Assembly (NCBI RefSeq): GCF_000062885.1
Contig: NC_009142.1
Span: 5,197,584-5,261,583 of the forward strand
Source: Saccharopolyspora erythraea NRRL 2338
Lineage (GTDB): Bacteria; Actinomycetota; Actinomycetes; Mycobacteriales; Pseudonocardiaceae
DNA length: 64,000 nucleotides
Direction of reading: 5' to 3'
In this document: positions 1 to 7,714 of the stretch, piece after piece
How the letters are laid out: the number at the start of each line of letters is the position of its first letter
Numbering within the stretch: the first letter of the stretch is position 1
Program-made: the position numbers and the translations under genes
The notes under the pieces: model-generated
Database searches by the model: none
Seen by the model: the letters and a program-made list of their open reading frames with translations, nothing else
What the model was told of the DNA's origin: nothing

Positions 1-1
1 G

Positions 2-241
2 CCGCTGGTGCGTGCGGGCGATGTCGTGAGCGCGCGGGCGGCGTTGCGCGCGCACGAACTGCTGGTGGCCGAACGCCTGGTGCTCGCCGCCGCGGTCGTC
101 GCAGGCGCCGCGGGCGGCCGGTTCGCGGTCGCGCTCGTGCTGCCGGTCCTGCTGTTCTCGCTGCTCACCCAGGCGCTGATGCGCGCACGCCACGAGTTCC
201 CGCCCGCCGCGGTGGCGGCCGGGGGAAAGGACCGGAGATGA
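2..241 (+). CDS. C-terminal end of a membrane protein, probably a UbiA-family prenyltransferase (partial)
   Basis: The gene enters from outside the window. The visible 79 residues hold an Ala/Arg-rich stretch (ARAALRAHELLVAER) followed by two strongly hydrophobic segments (about residues 26-44 and 46-60) and a short basic tail. That pattern fits the last membrane helices of UbiA-type prenyltransferases, but no Asp-rich catalytic motif is visible because the N-terminal part is missing. Its stop codon overlaps the next start (ATGA at 238-241), so the two are translationally coupled. The family assignment rests mostly on context: the next product has a terpene-cyclase fold. Another polytopic membrane protein is possible. 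Confidence 0.45.
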   Translation, partial: PLVRAGDVVSARAALRAHELLVAERLVLAAAVVAGAAGGRFAVALVLPVLLFSLLTQALMRARHEFPPAAVAAGGKDRR

Positions 242-1899
242 CCTTCCTACGCGCGGACCGGATCACCGAGGCGATCGCCGAGGGCGCCGAGGCGCTGTTC
301 GCCGCGCAGCGCGAGGACGGGGTGTTCGACTACGGCGGCGCGAGCCTGACCTCGACGCTCGGCACGGTCGGCGCGGTGTGCGCGCTGCACTTCGCCGATC
401 CCGGAGGGGCGGCGGACCTGATCGAGGCCGGCGTGGGCTGGCTCAAGCGCACGCAGGGAGCCGACGGGGGCTGGGCGATGGTGCCCGGCGAGGCGTCCGA
501 GGCCGGGCCGACGGCGGTGGCGTCGGCCGTGCTGCACCTGGTGGACCCGCGCGGCAGCGCCGCCGCGGTCGAGGCCGGCCAGGAGTGGATGCGCGGGTTC
601 GGTGGCCTGGAAGCGATCCCGCACCCGGAGGTCGTCGCGTGGTGCCGCCAGTTCTACGGCTTCGCCGGCTGGCTCGACCCGCGCGAGATGCGGCGGTTCC
701 CGCTCGAGCTCGCGCTGCTGCCCGGGCTGTACCGGAAGCTGTTCGACCTGCGCGCGCCGATGGTCTCCGCGCTCGGGCTGGCCCAGACGCGGCACAAGCC
801 GCTGACGCGGGTCCAGCGCTCGTTGTCGAAGCTCGCGGAGCCGAACGCGCTCGCGGTCATCCGGCAGGTCTACGAGCACGAGGGCAGCACCGGTGGCTGG
901 TGCGAGGACGCCTGGGTGACCGGACTGGTGTGCGCCGGGCTCGCGCGTGCCGGCCTGGGCGAGGACATGGTCGACGGCGCCGTCGGCTGGTTCCGGCGGA
1001 CGGCCGCGCCCGACGGCTCGTGGTCGAGCGGGCCGCTGGACCTGACGTGGTCGATGTACGCCACCGCCGGGCTGATCGAAGCGGGTTACGCGCAGGACCC
1101 CCGGCTGGTCCCGGTCAAGGAGCTTTTCCTGCGCCTGCAACAGGACCGGCCGTTCACCGCGTTCGGCTGCCCGCCCGGGTTCTGGGGCTGGTCGGGCTCC
1201 CGGGGCTGGCCCGCGACGCTGGAGACCGGCGAGATCCTGTCCGCGCTGAGCCACCTGCCCGGAGCGGACCAGGCCGACGCCATGCGCCGCGGCGTCACGT
1301 GGCTGACGCTGCAGCAGGACACCCGCGGCTCGTGGGGCCTGTGCGTGCGCAACACCAGGGTGGCCAACAGCGGGCCGTGCCCGCACATGACCGCGCAGGC
1401 CGTCGACGGACTGCTCGACTCGGGCGTGCCCGCCGACGACCGCCGCGTGCGCCGGGCGCTGCGCTGGCTGGGCCGGGCGCAGCGCCCGGACGGCAGCTTC
1501 GAGTCCGTCTGGTACCGCATGCACACCGCGGGCACCTCGGCGGTGCTCCGGACGCTGGCCAAGGCCGGTGCCGCCGACGGCGAGCCGGCACGTCGCGCGC
1601 GGGCGTGGCTGGAACGCACGCGGCTGGCCGACGGCTCGTGGGGCACCGGCGACGGCACGCCCGGGACGGTCGAGGAGACCGGCTGGGCGGTGTCGGCGCT
1701 GCTGGCCGCCGGCGCGGAGCCGGAAGCCGTTCGGTCCGGTGTGGACTGGTTGCTGGAGCACCGGCTGCCCACCGGCGGCTGGCCGGCCGCCAACGTCAAC
1801 GAGTACGTGCGGCACGTCTCCCGGTACCCGAATCCCGCGCTGGCGCACGGTCTGGCGCTCCGGGCCCTCGCCCGCTACCGGAAGGCGGTGGCGCGATGA
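238..1899 (+). CDS. Squalene-cyclase/prenyltransferase-repeat protein with degenerate DxDD site
   Basis: This 553-residue soluble protein has an alpha-alpha barrel built from repeats. At least seven QW-like motifs (Q-x-x-D-G-x-W type, for example TQGADGGW, TAAPDGSW, QRPDGSF, TRLADGSW, RLPTGGW) mark it as a member of the squalene-hopene cyclase/oxidosqualene cyclase superfamily. The position that normally carries the catalytic DxDD acid (PDVDDTAVVL-type sequence) reads PATLETGEIL, about residues 325-334, so all canonical aspartates are lost and only E329 and E332 remain. A second acidic candidate is D268 in LDLTW. The length is close to bacterial class II terpene cyclases (500-650 residues). 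It is coupled to the upstream UbiA-like gene and the downstream FAD monooxygenase by ATGA overlaps, suggesting one operon acting on a prenylated or terpenoid substrate. A non-canonical cyclase or a binding protein are both possible. Confidence 0.8.
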   Translation: MTFLRADRITEAIAEGAEALFAAQREDGVFDYGGASLTSTLGTVGAVCALHFADPGGAADLIEAGVGWLKRTQGADGGWAMVPGEASEAGPTAVASAVLHLVDPRGSAAAVEAGQEWMRGFGGLEAIPHPEVVAWCRQFYGFAGWLDPREMRRFPLELALLPGLYRKLFDLRAPMVSALGLAQTRHKPLTRVQRSLSKLAEPNALAVIRQVYEHEGSTGGWCEDAWVTGLVCAGLARAGLGEDMVDGAVGWFRRTAAPDGSWSSGPLDLTWSMYATAGLIEAGYAQDPRLVPVKELFLRLQQDRPFTAFGCPPGFWGWSGSRGWPATLETGEILSALSHLPGADQADAMRRGVTWLTLQQDTRGSWGLCVRNTRVANSGPCPHMTAQAVDGLLDSGVPADDRRVRRALRWLGRAQRPDGSFESVWYRMHTAGTSAVLRTLAKAGAADGEPARRARAWLERTRLADGSWGTGDGTPGTVEETGWAVSALLAAGAEPEAVRSGVDWLLEHRLPTGGWPAANVNEYVRHVSRYPNPALAHGLALRALARYRKAVAR

Positions 1900-3143
1900 C
1901 CTACGACGTCGTGGTGTGCGGCGCCGGCGTCGCCGGGCTGGCGGCCGCGTGCGCCCTGGGCCGGCTGGGCAGGCGCGTGCTGCTGCTGGACAAGCAGGAG
2001 CGGATCCGGCCGGTCGCCAAGGGCGAGGTCTTCCAGCCGGGGGCGCTGGCGATCCTGCACGGGTGGGGCGTCGCGCCGCGGCTGGAGGCGGCCGGGGCGC
2101 TGCGGCTGGAGAAACTGGTCGCGCGCGACGCCGACGGCGGCGCGCGGATGGTCCTCGACTACGCGCGGCTGCCCGCGCGGAACAACTGGCTGCTCGCCCA
2201 CGACTACCCGGTGATCCTCGATGCGCTGGCGAGATCCCTGCCCGACACCGTCGAGCTCCGCCGCGGGGAACTGGTGACGGGCCTGGTCTCCGACGGCGGC
2301 CGGGTCACCGGCGTCCGGATCGCCGACGACGCCGTCGAGGCGGCGCTCGTGGTCGCCGCCGACGGCATGTCGTCCCGCCTGCGCCGCGAGGCCGGCATCG
2401 AGGTCCGCCGCGACGAGTACCCGCACCGGCTGGTCGCGCTGGAGTTGCACGACGCACCGGAGGTCGAGCCCGACTTCTCCGCCTACGTCACGCCGCGCGG
2501 GCTGCGTCTGCGCTACCCGTTGCCGGACGGCCGGATCCGGCTCTACGCGCAGGCCGGTGCTCACGAGCTGCGCGGTCTGGACGCCGACGGCCTGGACCGC
2601 TGGGTCGGCGACCTGGTCCGGGAGACGCCCGCACTCGCACCGCTGGAGGCGTCGATCCGCGCGAGCCTCGCCGGGCGGCAGGTGCTGCCGGTGTCCCGCT
2701 TCCTCGCGCCGGCGCTCGCCGCACCGGGCCTGGCACTGGTCGGCGAGAGCGGGCACGCCGTGCACCCGATGGCCGCGCAGGGCATGAACAGCGCCATCGC
2801 CGACGCCCACGAGCTCGCCACCGTGCTACGGCAGGGCGGGTCGCTCTCCCCCGCCGCCGTCGACCACGCGCTGTCCCGGTATTGGGCCGCACGCCGGGAG
2901 AACCTGGCGCACATCGGCCGGACGAGCCACAACGCGGCGAGGATGATCACGGACCTGTCGTGGGTGGGCCGGTTCGCCGGCCGCCGGGCGCTGCGCGGCA
3001 CCGGCGGCAACGACCGGATCCGCTACACCGTGATGCACACGATGTCCGGGCTCGGCGTGCACCCGCTGACGCCGCTGGACCGGCTGCACCAGCTCGGGGT
3101 GCTGCCGGACCCGCGGGCCCGGCGGCTCCCGGCCTGGGCGTGA
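1896..3143 (+). CDS. FAD-dependent monooxygenase (UbiH/squalene-epoxidase-like)
   Basis: The product is 415 residues. The N-terminus has the dinucleotide-binding motif CGAGVAGLAAACALG at residues 8-22. The second FAD motif near residues 284-302 reads GESGHAVHPMAAQGMNSAI, matching the GDAAH-x-x-x-P-x-x-G-x-G-x-N pattern of class A flavoprotein monooxygenases with Glu in place of the usual Asp. Such enzymes use NAD(P)H and O2 to hydroxylate or epoxidise aromatic or terpenoid substrates. The ATG overlaps the stop of the cyclase-like gene by 4 bp. The gene converges on the O-methyltransferase with only 8 bp between the stops. From context I infer oxidation of the product made by the two upstream genes. 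Confidence 0.85.
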   Translation: MTYDVVVCGAGVAGLAAACALGRLGRRVLLLDKQERIRPVAKGEVFQPGALAILHGWGVAPRLEAAGALRLEKLVARDADGGARMVLDYARLPARNNWLLAHDYPVILDALARSLPDTVELRRGELVTGLVSDGGRVTGVRIADDAVEAALVVAADGMSSRLRREAGIEVRRDEYPHRLVALELHDAPEVEPDFSAYVTPRGLRLRYPLPDGRIRLYAQAGAHELRGLDADGLDRWVGDLVRETPALAPLEASIRASLAGRQVLPVSRFLAPALAAPGLALVGESGHAVHPMAAQGMNSAIADAHELATVLRQGGSLSPAAVDHALSRYWAARRENLAHIGRTSHNAARMITDLSWVGRFAGRRALRGTGGNDRIRYTVMHTMSGLGVHPLTPLDRLHQLGVLPDPRARRLPAWA

Positions 3144-3151
3144 GCGCGGTG

Positions 3152-4153
3152 TCAGCCCGCGCACTCCACCACGACCAGCCCGCCCGGCAGGCGGTGCGTG
3201 GTGCGCACCTGCAGACCCGCGGCGGCGGCGAGCGCGTGGAAGCCGGTGACGGTGCGCTCGCGGCCGCCCAGCAGCGTGAGCGACTGCAGGTCGAACGAGG
3301 AGTTGTTCTTCGCGTGCTCGTCGCCCGCGAGCACCTCGACGACCAGCACGCGCCCCTGCGGCCCGGCGGCCTCGCCGCAGCGGCGCAGGATCTTCGCGGC
3401 GTCCTCGTCGTTCCAGTCGGTCAGCACCCGCGAGACCATCACCACGTCGTAGCCGGTGGGCAGCGGGTCGAAGAAGCTGCCGCCGACGAACTCCGCGCGT
3501 CCGGAGAGCCCCGCGTCGGCCAGCGCCTGCTCGGCCTCGGGGCGCACCGGCGGCAGGTCCAGCACGGCGCCGGTCAGGTGCGAGTGCTTGAGCAGCACCT
3601 CCGAGAGCAGCGCACCGGTCCCGCCGCCGACGTCGAGCACCCGCCGGGCCCCGGACCAGTCGTACTCCGCGGCCACGGCCGGGCCGGTCTGCCAGGCGTG
3701 CGCGGCCATGATCGCGCCGAAGAACAGCCGCAGCCGTTCGTCGCGCTGGTAGTCCTCCCAGAAGCCGACGCCGTGCACCCGGCCGTAGGCGGATTCGCCG
3801 GTGCGCACCGAATGCAGCATCCCGGTGTAGGCGAGGTCCATCTTCGCGCCCGGGCCGTCGATGTCGAGCCAGCCGCGCTGCCAGCGCTGGTCCTCGCCGA
3901 GCAGTTCGCGCGAGAGCGCGGTGAGCCCGTAGGTCCCCGGCGAGGTTTCGTCGAACAGGCCGACGGACACCAGGTGCCGCAGCAGCCGCGCCAGCGAGTC
4001 CTCGTCGCATTCGCTCGCCGCGGCCAGCTCCGCCAGGCCGGTGGTGCCCGCCTCGACCAGTTCGGGCAGCCGCAGCGCGACCGCGGTGCGGATCGCGAAC
4101 GGGGTCGCCAGGTCGACGAGGCGGGCGAGCTCGGCGGCGGAGTCGTGCGGCAT
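3152..4153 (-). CDS. SAM-dependent O-methyltransferase (acetylserotonin OMT/plant-OMT fold)
   Basis: The product is 333 residues with the two-domain layout of small-molecule O-methyltransferases. An N-terminal winged-helix dimerisation domain (residues about 10-90; [17 protein letters not shown]) precedes a Rossmann SAM domain with motif [17 protein letters not shown] (about residues 168-183), DLPPV after strand 2, and the late motif [18 protein letters not shown] typical of methyltransferase family 2. The ATG at 4153 is preceded by a GAAAGGAC ribosome-binding site, which is why I chose it over upstream in-frame starts. It is transcribed divergently from the TauD-like gene across 166 bp and convergently to the monooxygenase. 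It probably methylates a hydroxyl on the cluster's product. Confidence 0.85.
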   Translation of the reverse strand: MPHDSAAELARLVDLATPFAIRTAVALRLPELVEAGTTGLAELAAASECDEDSLARLLRHLVSVGLFDETSPGTYGLTALSRELLGEDQRWQRGWLDIDGPGAKMDLAYTGMLHSVRTGESAYGRVHGVGFWEDYQRDERLRLFFGAIMAAHAWQTGPAVAAEYDWSGARRVLDVGGGTGALLSEVLLKHSHLTGAVLDLPPVRPEAEQALADAGLSGRAEFVGGSFFDPLPTGYDVVMVSRVLTDWNDEDAAKILRRCGEAAGPQGRVLVVEVLAGDEHAKNNSSFDLQSLTLLGGRERTVTGFHALAAAAGLQVRTTHRLPGGLVVVECAG

Positions 4154-4319
4154 GGGCGTCCTTTCGACGAGGGAGTCCGGGGACCGCCGGAGAAAGGTCC
4201 GGCACGGCCAGCGTGTCAGTCGCGAACAATTCCCGTCAACCATTTCCCGGAGCATTCCGGGCGGTTGCCGAAGGGCCATTTCGCGCTGCCTGAAAACGTC
4301 CGAGAAAGGCGGAAAGACA

Positions 4320-5159
4320 ATGAACGAGAACCGTTTCGACGTGCGCCCGGTGTCCGGGGCGCTGGGCGCGGAAGTGCGCGGCGTGCCGCTCGACGCGCTG
4401 ACCGACTCCGATTTCACCGCCGTGCGGGAACTGCTGCTGGAACACCTCGTGCTGTTCTTCCCCGACGCCGCCGGGCTCGAACCCGGTGCGCACAAGGCGT
4501 TCGGCCGCCGGTTCGGCGAGCTGGAGGTGCACCCGTTCCTGCCGAAGCTGCCCGGCCACGACGAACTGGTGGTGCTGGACTCCGAGCAGGGGGCGCGCGC
4601 CGATGTCTGGCACACCGACGTCACGTTCAGCCCCTCACCGCCGATCGCGTCGGTGCTGCAGCTCGTGGAGTGCCCGCCGTCGGGCGGCGACACGATGTGG
4701 AGCAACCAGTACCTGGCCTACGAGGCGCTGTCGGCACCGGTGCGCGAGCTGCTCGACGGGCTCACCGCCGTGCACGTCTTCAAGCACCCCAACGGCTCGT
4801 TCCGCAGCGAGGCCGAGCATCCGGTGGTGCGAGCGCACCCGGAAACCGGCCGCCGCTCGCTGTACGTCAACCGCATGTTCACCCACCGCATCCCGCAGCT
4901 GACCCCCGGCGAGAGCGACGCGTTGCTGCGGCAGCTGTTCGAGGTTTCCGAGAGCCCGCAACGGGTCTGCCGCTACCGCTGGGTCCCCGGCGCGGTCGCC
5001 GTCTGGGACAACCGCGTCACCCAGCACTACGCGGTCAACGACTACACCGGCCGCCGCGTCGGCCGCCGCGTCACCGTGCTCGGCGACAAGCCCGTCGGCG
5101 AACCGCCCCGCTGGCCCCACCACGACGCGGGTGAGCTGAGCGCGTCCACCAGCCGGTGA
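4320..5159 (+). CDS. TauD/TfdA-family Fe(II)/2-oxoglutarate dioxygenase
   Basis: The product is 279 residues, the usual size for this family. The facial triad is visible: H98 and D100 in [12 protein letters not shown], and H236 in NRVTQHYAV, followed by R-x-x-x-R-V-T-V for 2-oxoglutarate binding. The N-terminus has the family signature [17 protein letters not shown]. The ATG at 4320 has a purine-rich site (GAAAGGCGGAAAG) upstream. The enzyme would hydroxylate or desaturate a substrate using O2 and 2-oxoglutarate. It is close to taurine or 2,4-D dioxygenases, so a role in sulfonate use cannot be excluded, but its place beside a methyltransferase, monooxygenase and cyclase-like gene favours tailoring. 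Confidence 0.88.
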   Translation: MNENRFDVRPVSGALGAEVRGVPLDALTDSDFTAVRELLLEHLVLFFPDAAGLEPGAHKAFGRRFGELEVHPFLPKLPGHDELVVLDSEQGARADVWHTDVTFSPSPPIASVLQLVECPPSGGDTMWSNQYLAYEALSAPVRELLDGLTAVHVFKHPNGSFRSEAEHPVVRAHPETGRRSLYVNRMFTHRIPQLTPGESDALLRQLFEVSESPQRVCRYRWVPGAVAVWDNRVTQHYAVNDYTGRRVGRRVTVLGDKPVGEPPRWPHHDAGELSASTSR

Positions 5160-5165
5160 GCTCGC

Positions 5166-5197
5166 CCGATGTGCCGATCCCGTGGTCGGCACATCGG
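5166..5197. terminator. Bidirectional hairpin terminator
   Basis: A perfect 12-bp inverted repeat (CCGATGTGCCGA and its complement) with an 8-nt loop lies between the convergent TauD-like gene and the first LAL regulator, 7 bp after the TauD-like stop. There is no T-tract, as is usual in actinomycetes. Confidence 0.7.
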
Positions 5198-5215
5198 CGG
5201 ACCGCCGCCGCCCGG

Positions 5216-7528
5216 TCACTCGGCCACCGGCCTCGAGTGGTCGGCGACCCAGGTGGCGATCTGGGTGCGCGTGGTGAACCCGAGCTTGACCAGGATGTGC
5301 TCGATGTGGCTCTCGGCGGTGCGCGAGGCGATCATGAGCTTGGCCGCGATCTCCTTGTTGCTCATGCCCTGGGCGACCAGTTCGGCGACCTCCCGTTCAC
5401 GCCGGGTCAGCCGCGGTGCGTCGTCGGCGGCCGAACGCACGTCCGGTCTCAGGTCCTCCTCCGCGGCGAGGTGCAGCGCGTCTTCGAGGGTGAGGGATGC
5501 GCCCTCGTCGAGGAGCGCCTGGTAGTCCCGCTCCCCCAGTGCGTTTCGAAGCCGTCGCACGCATTCGTCGTAGTGGTCGGCAAGGTGGGTGTACGCGCGC
5601 AGCGACACACCGAGCGAGCGGCTCAACGACCGCAGGACGCCGAAGAGCCGGGCCGCGTGTTCGCCGCGGCCGTCGGTCTCGGCGATGAGCGCGAGGATCT
5701 CGAGGTTCAGCACGATTCCCAGGCGGTCGTCCAGCTCGTGGTTGAGCCCGAGGCTTTCCCGCTCCAGCACCTCCGCCCGCCGGGTGTCGCCCTGCCGCCA
5801 CACCTCGATGCCGAGCGCGGTCAGCGCGTAGGCCTTGTGCCAGACGTCGCCTGCCGCGTCGCAGACCGCGAGGCATTCCTCGGCGAGGGCGATCGCTCGC
5901 TCGGAGTCACCCAGGTGGGAGTAGGCCATCGCCGACCGGATCAGCGTCGAGGCGATCCCGTGCGGGTTGTCCGCGGTTCGATGCCCGTCGAGGGCTTCCC
6001 GGTACAGCTGCAGAGCGGTCTCGGAATCCTGGCGGAAGCTCGCCGCCATTCCGGAGAACAGCGCGGTGTAGGCCAGCGCCTTCGCGGCACCGAGGCGCGT
6101 CGCCAGGGCGCGGGCCTCGGCCAGCATCGATTCCGCGGCGCTGAGATCGGACTGGATGAGCGCCAGCCAGCCGTTGACCCACAGCGCGTCGGCCCGGTCC
6201 GTGGACGGTGCGGGGGCCAGCGTGAGGAAGTCGTCCAGCCAGCCGCGGCCCTCGTTGAGATAGAAGCTGCTGATCCAGTGGTAGAGCAGGTCCGCGGCCA
6301 TGCGCAGCCCGTCGGAGGCGGCGCCGGGGTCCGACGCGCAGTTCTCGAGCGCGACCCGCAGGTCGGCGTGGTCCAGCCGCAGCCGGGCGAACCAGTCGAC
6401 CTGGTGCGGCCCGAACTGGGCAGACCAGGTGCGGGTGGCGATGCGCTGGTAGTGCTGCCGGTGGCGGAGCCGCACGAACTGCTCTTCCCCGCTGTCGGCC
6501 AGCCGCTCACGGCCGAACTGGCGGATCGTCTCGATCTGCCGGTACCGCGAGACGCTCCCGTGCTGCTCGCGGTGCAGGATGGACTTGTCGATCAGCCCGG
6601 CGACCAAGTCCACGACGCTCCCGGGCGGGATGCCTTCGCCCCGGCACACCGACTCGGCCGCCTCCAGATCGAAGTTGCCCGCGAACACCGACGAGCGCAT
6701 CCACAGCAGTTGCTCGGGCTCGGTGCACAGCTGGAAGCTCCAGTCGATCAGCGCACGCAGGGTCCGGTGCCGGGGCTCCGAGCCCGCCGGCCCGCTGCTG
6801 AGCAGCCGGTACGGGTCGTCGAGCCGCGCGAGGATCTGCTCCGGCGAGAGCGCCCGCACGCGGGCGGCCGCGAGCTCGATCGCCAGCGGCAGGCCGTCGA
6901 GCCGGCGGCAGATGTCCTCCACCACCGCACAATTGTGGTTGTCGGTCCGGAAGTCGGCCTGCACCGACCGGGCGCGCCTGACGAACAGCTCGAGACCTTC
7001 GGAGTGCTCCTGGCCCGACCCGCCGGGCTCCGCCGACAGCGACAGCGGCGGAACCACCATGAGCACTTCGGCGGAGATGTTCAGCCGCTCCCGGCTCGTC
7101 GCCAGCACGCGCAGCTCCGGAGCCTGCTTGAGCAGCGCGTCGGCCACGCTGCCGCACTCGTGCGACATCGTCTCGCAGTTGTCCAGCACGAGCAGGGCGC
7201 GGCGGTCGGCGAAGTGCTCGCAGAGCACGACCAGCGGGTCCCGGCGGGAGTGCTCCCGGATCTCGACCGCCTCGGCGACGGCCCGGGCCAGCAGGCGCGG
7301 ACCGGAGAGCCGGGTCAGGTCGACCCACCACACCCCGTCCGGGAACGCCCTGCGGACGCTGCCTGCGAGCTGGAGCGCCAGCCGGGTCTTGCCCACGCCG
7401 CCGACACCGGTGAGGGTGAGCAGGCGCGAACGCGCCAGCAGCGCTCTCGCATCGGCCAGCTCCCGTCGTCTCCCGACGAAGCTGGTCAGATCAAGGGGAA
7501 GGTTCCCGACCGTCGGCAACGGCACCAC
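5216..7528 (-). CDS. LAL/AfsR-like regulator: NB-ARC ATPase, TPR-like middle, C-terminal LuxR HTH
   Basis: The product is about 770 residues. The N-terminal P-loop is GVGGVGKTRLAL, the Walker B LLVLDNCE, and the sensor region LPLAIELAAARVRALSPEQI continues into DWSFQLCTEPEQLLW, the layout seen in LuxR/AfsR-type signal-transduction ATPases. The central half is helical and TPR-like. The C-terminus carries a complete LuxR helix-turn-helix (LTRREREVAELVAQGMSNKE). ATP binding is expected to gate DNA binding and activation of nearby promoters. The start is uncertain: two consecutive GTG codons at 7528 and 7525 follow no strong Shine-Dalgarno, and another in-frame GTG lies near 7648. It is divergent from a paralogous regulator, 186 bp away, so the pair may cross-regulate and control the adjoining biosynthetic genes. 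Confidence 0.88.
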   Translation of the reverse strand: MVPLPTVGNLPLDLTSFVGRRRELADARALLARSRLLTLTGVGGVGKTRLALQLAGSVRRAFPDGVWWVDLTRLSGPRLLARAVAEAVEIREHSRRDPLVVLCEHFADRRALLVLDNCETMSHECGSVADALLKQAPELRVLATSRERLNISAEVLMVVPPLSLSAEPGGSGQEHSEGLELFVRRARSVQADFRTDNHNCAVVEDICRRLDGLPLAIELAAARVRALSPEQILARLDDPYRLLSSGPAGSEPRHRTLRALIDWSFQLCTEPEQLLWMRSSVFAGNFDLEAAESVCRGEGIPPGSVVDLVAGLIDKSILHREQHGSVSRYRQIETIRQFGRERLADSGEEQFVRLRHRQHYQRIATRTWSAQFGPHQVDWFARLRLDHADLRVALENCASDPGAASDGLRMAADLLYHWISSFYLNEGRGWLDDFLTLAPAPSTDRADALWVNGWLALIQSDLSAAESMLAEARALATRLGAAKALAYTALFSGMAASFRQDSETALQLYREALDGHRTADNPHGIASTLIRSAMAYSHLGDSERAIALAEECLAVCDAAGDVWHKAYALTALGIEVWRQGDTRRAEVLERESLGLNHELDDRLGIVLNLEILALIAETDGRGEHAARLFGVLRSLSRSLGVSLRAYTHLADHYDECVRRLRNALGERDYQALLDEGASLTLEDALHLAAEEDLRPDVRSAADDAPRLTRREREVAELVAQGMSNKEIAAKLMIASRTAESHIEHILVKLGFTTRTQIATWVADHSRPVAE

Positions 7529-7714
7529 TGGTACCCGTCTTGCGGCTGTTGACCCCGGCCCTGCTGCCTGGGGCAGCTCTGGCGGAGCGTATACCTGCGG
7601 ACTCCCTCCACGCCAGCACGCGGGCCCGGACTGGAGCACGGTCCGGCGCGGGCCACAGCCGCGGGCTCTCGTCGAGGTCAGGCCCGCGGACCCGGACGGT
7701 CGTACAGTTGGGCG

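Noticed and set aside
378-3143. A 920-codon plus-strand frame covering the cyclase-like gene and the monooxygenase
   Set aside because: Only its 3' part (from 1896) is the real monooxygenase. The first 500 codons are an Arg/Ala-rich shadow of the cyclase-like frame.
4041-4319. An N-terminal extension of the TauD-like gene
   Set aside because: It overlaps the methyltransferase start region, and the family N-terminus and ribosome-binding site support ATG 4320.
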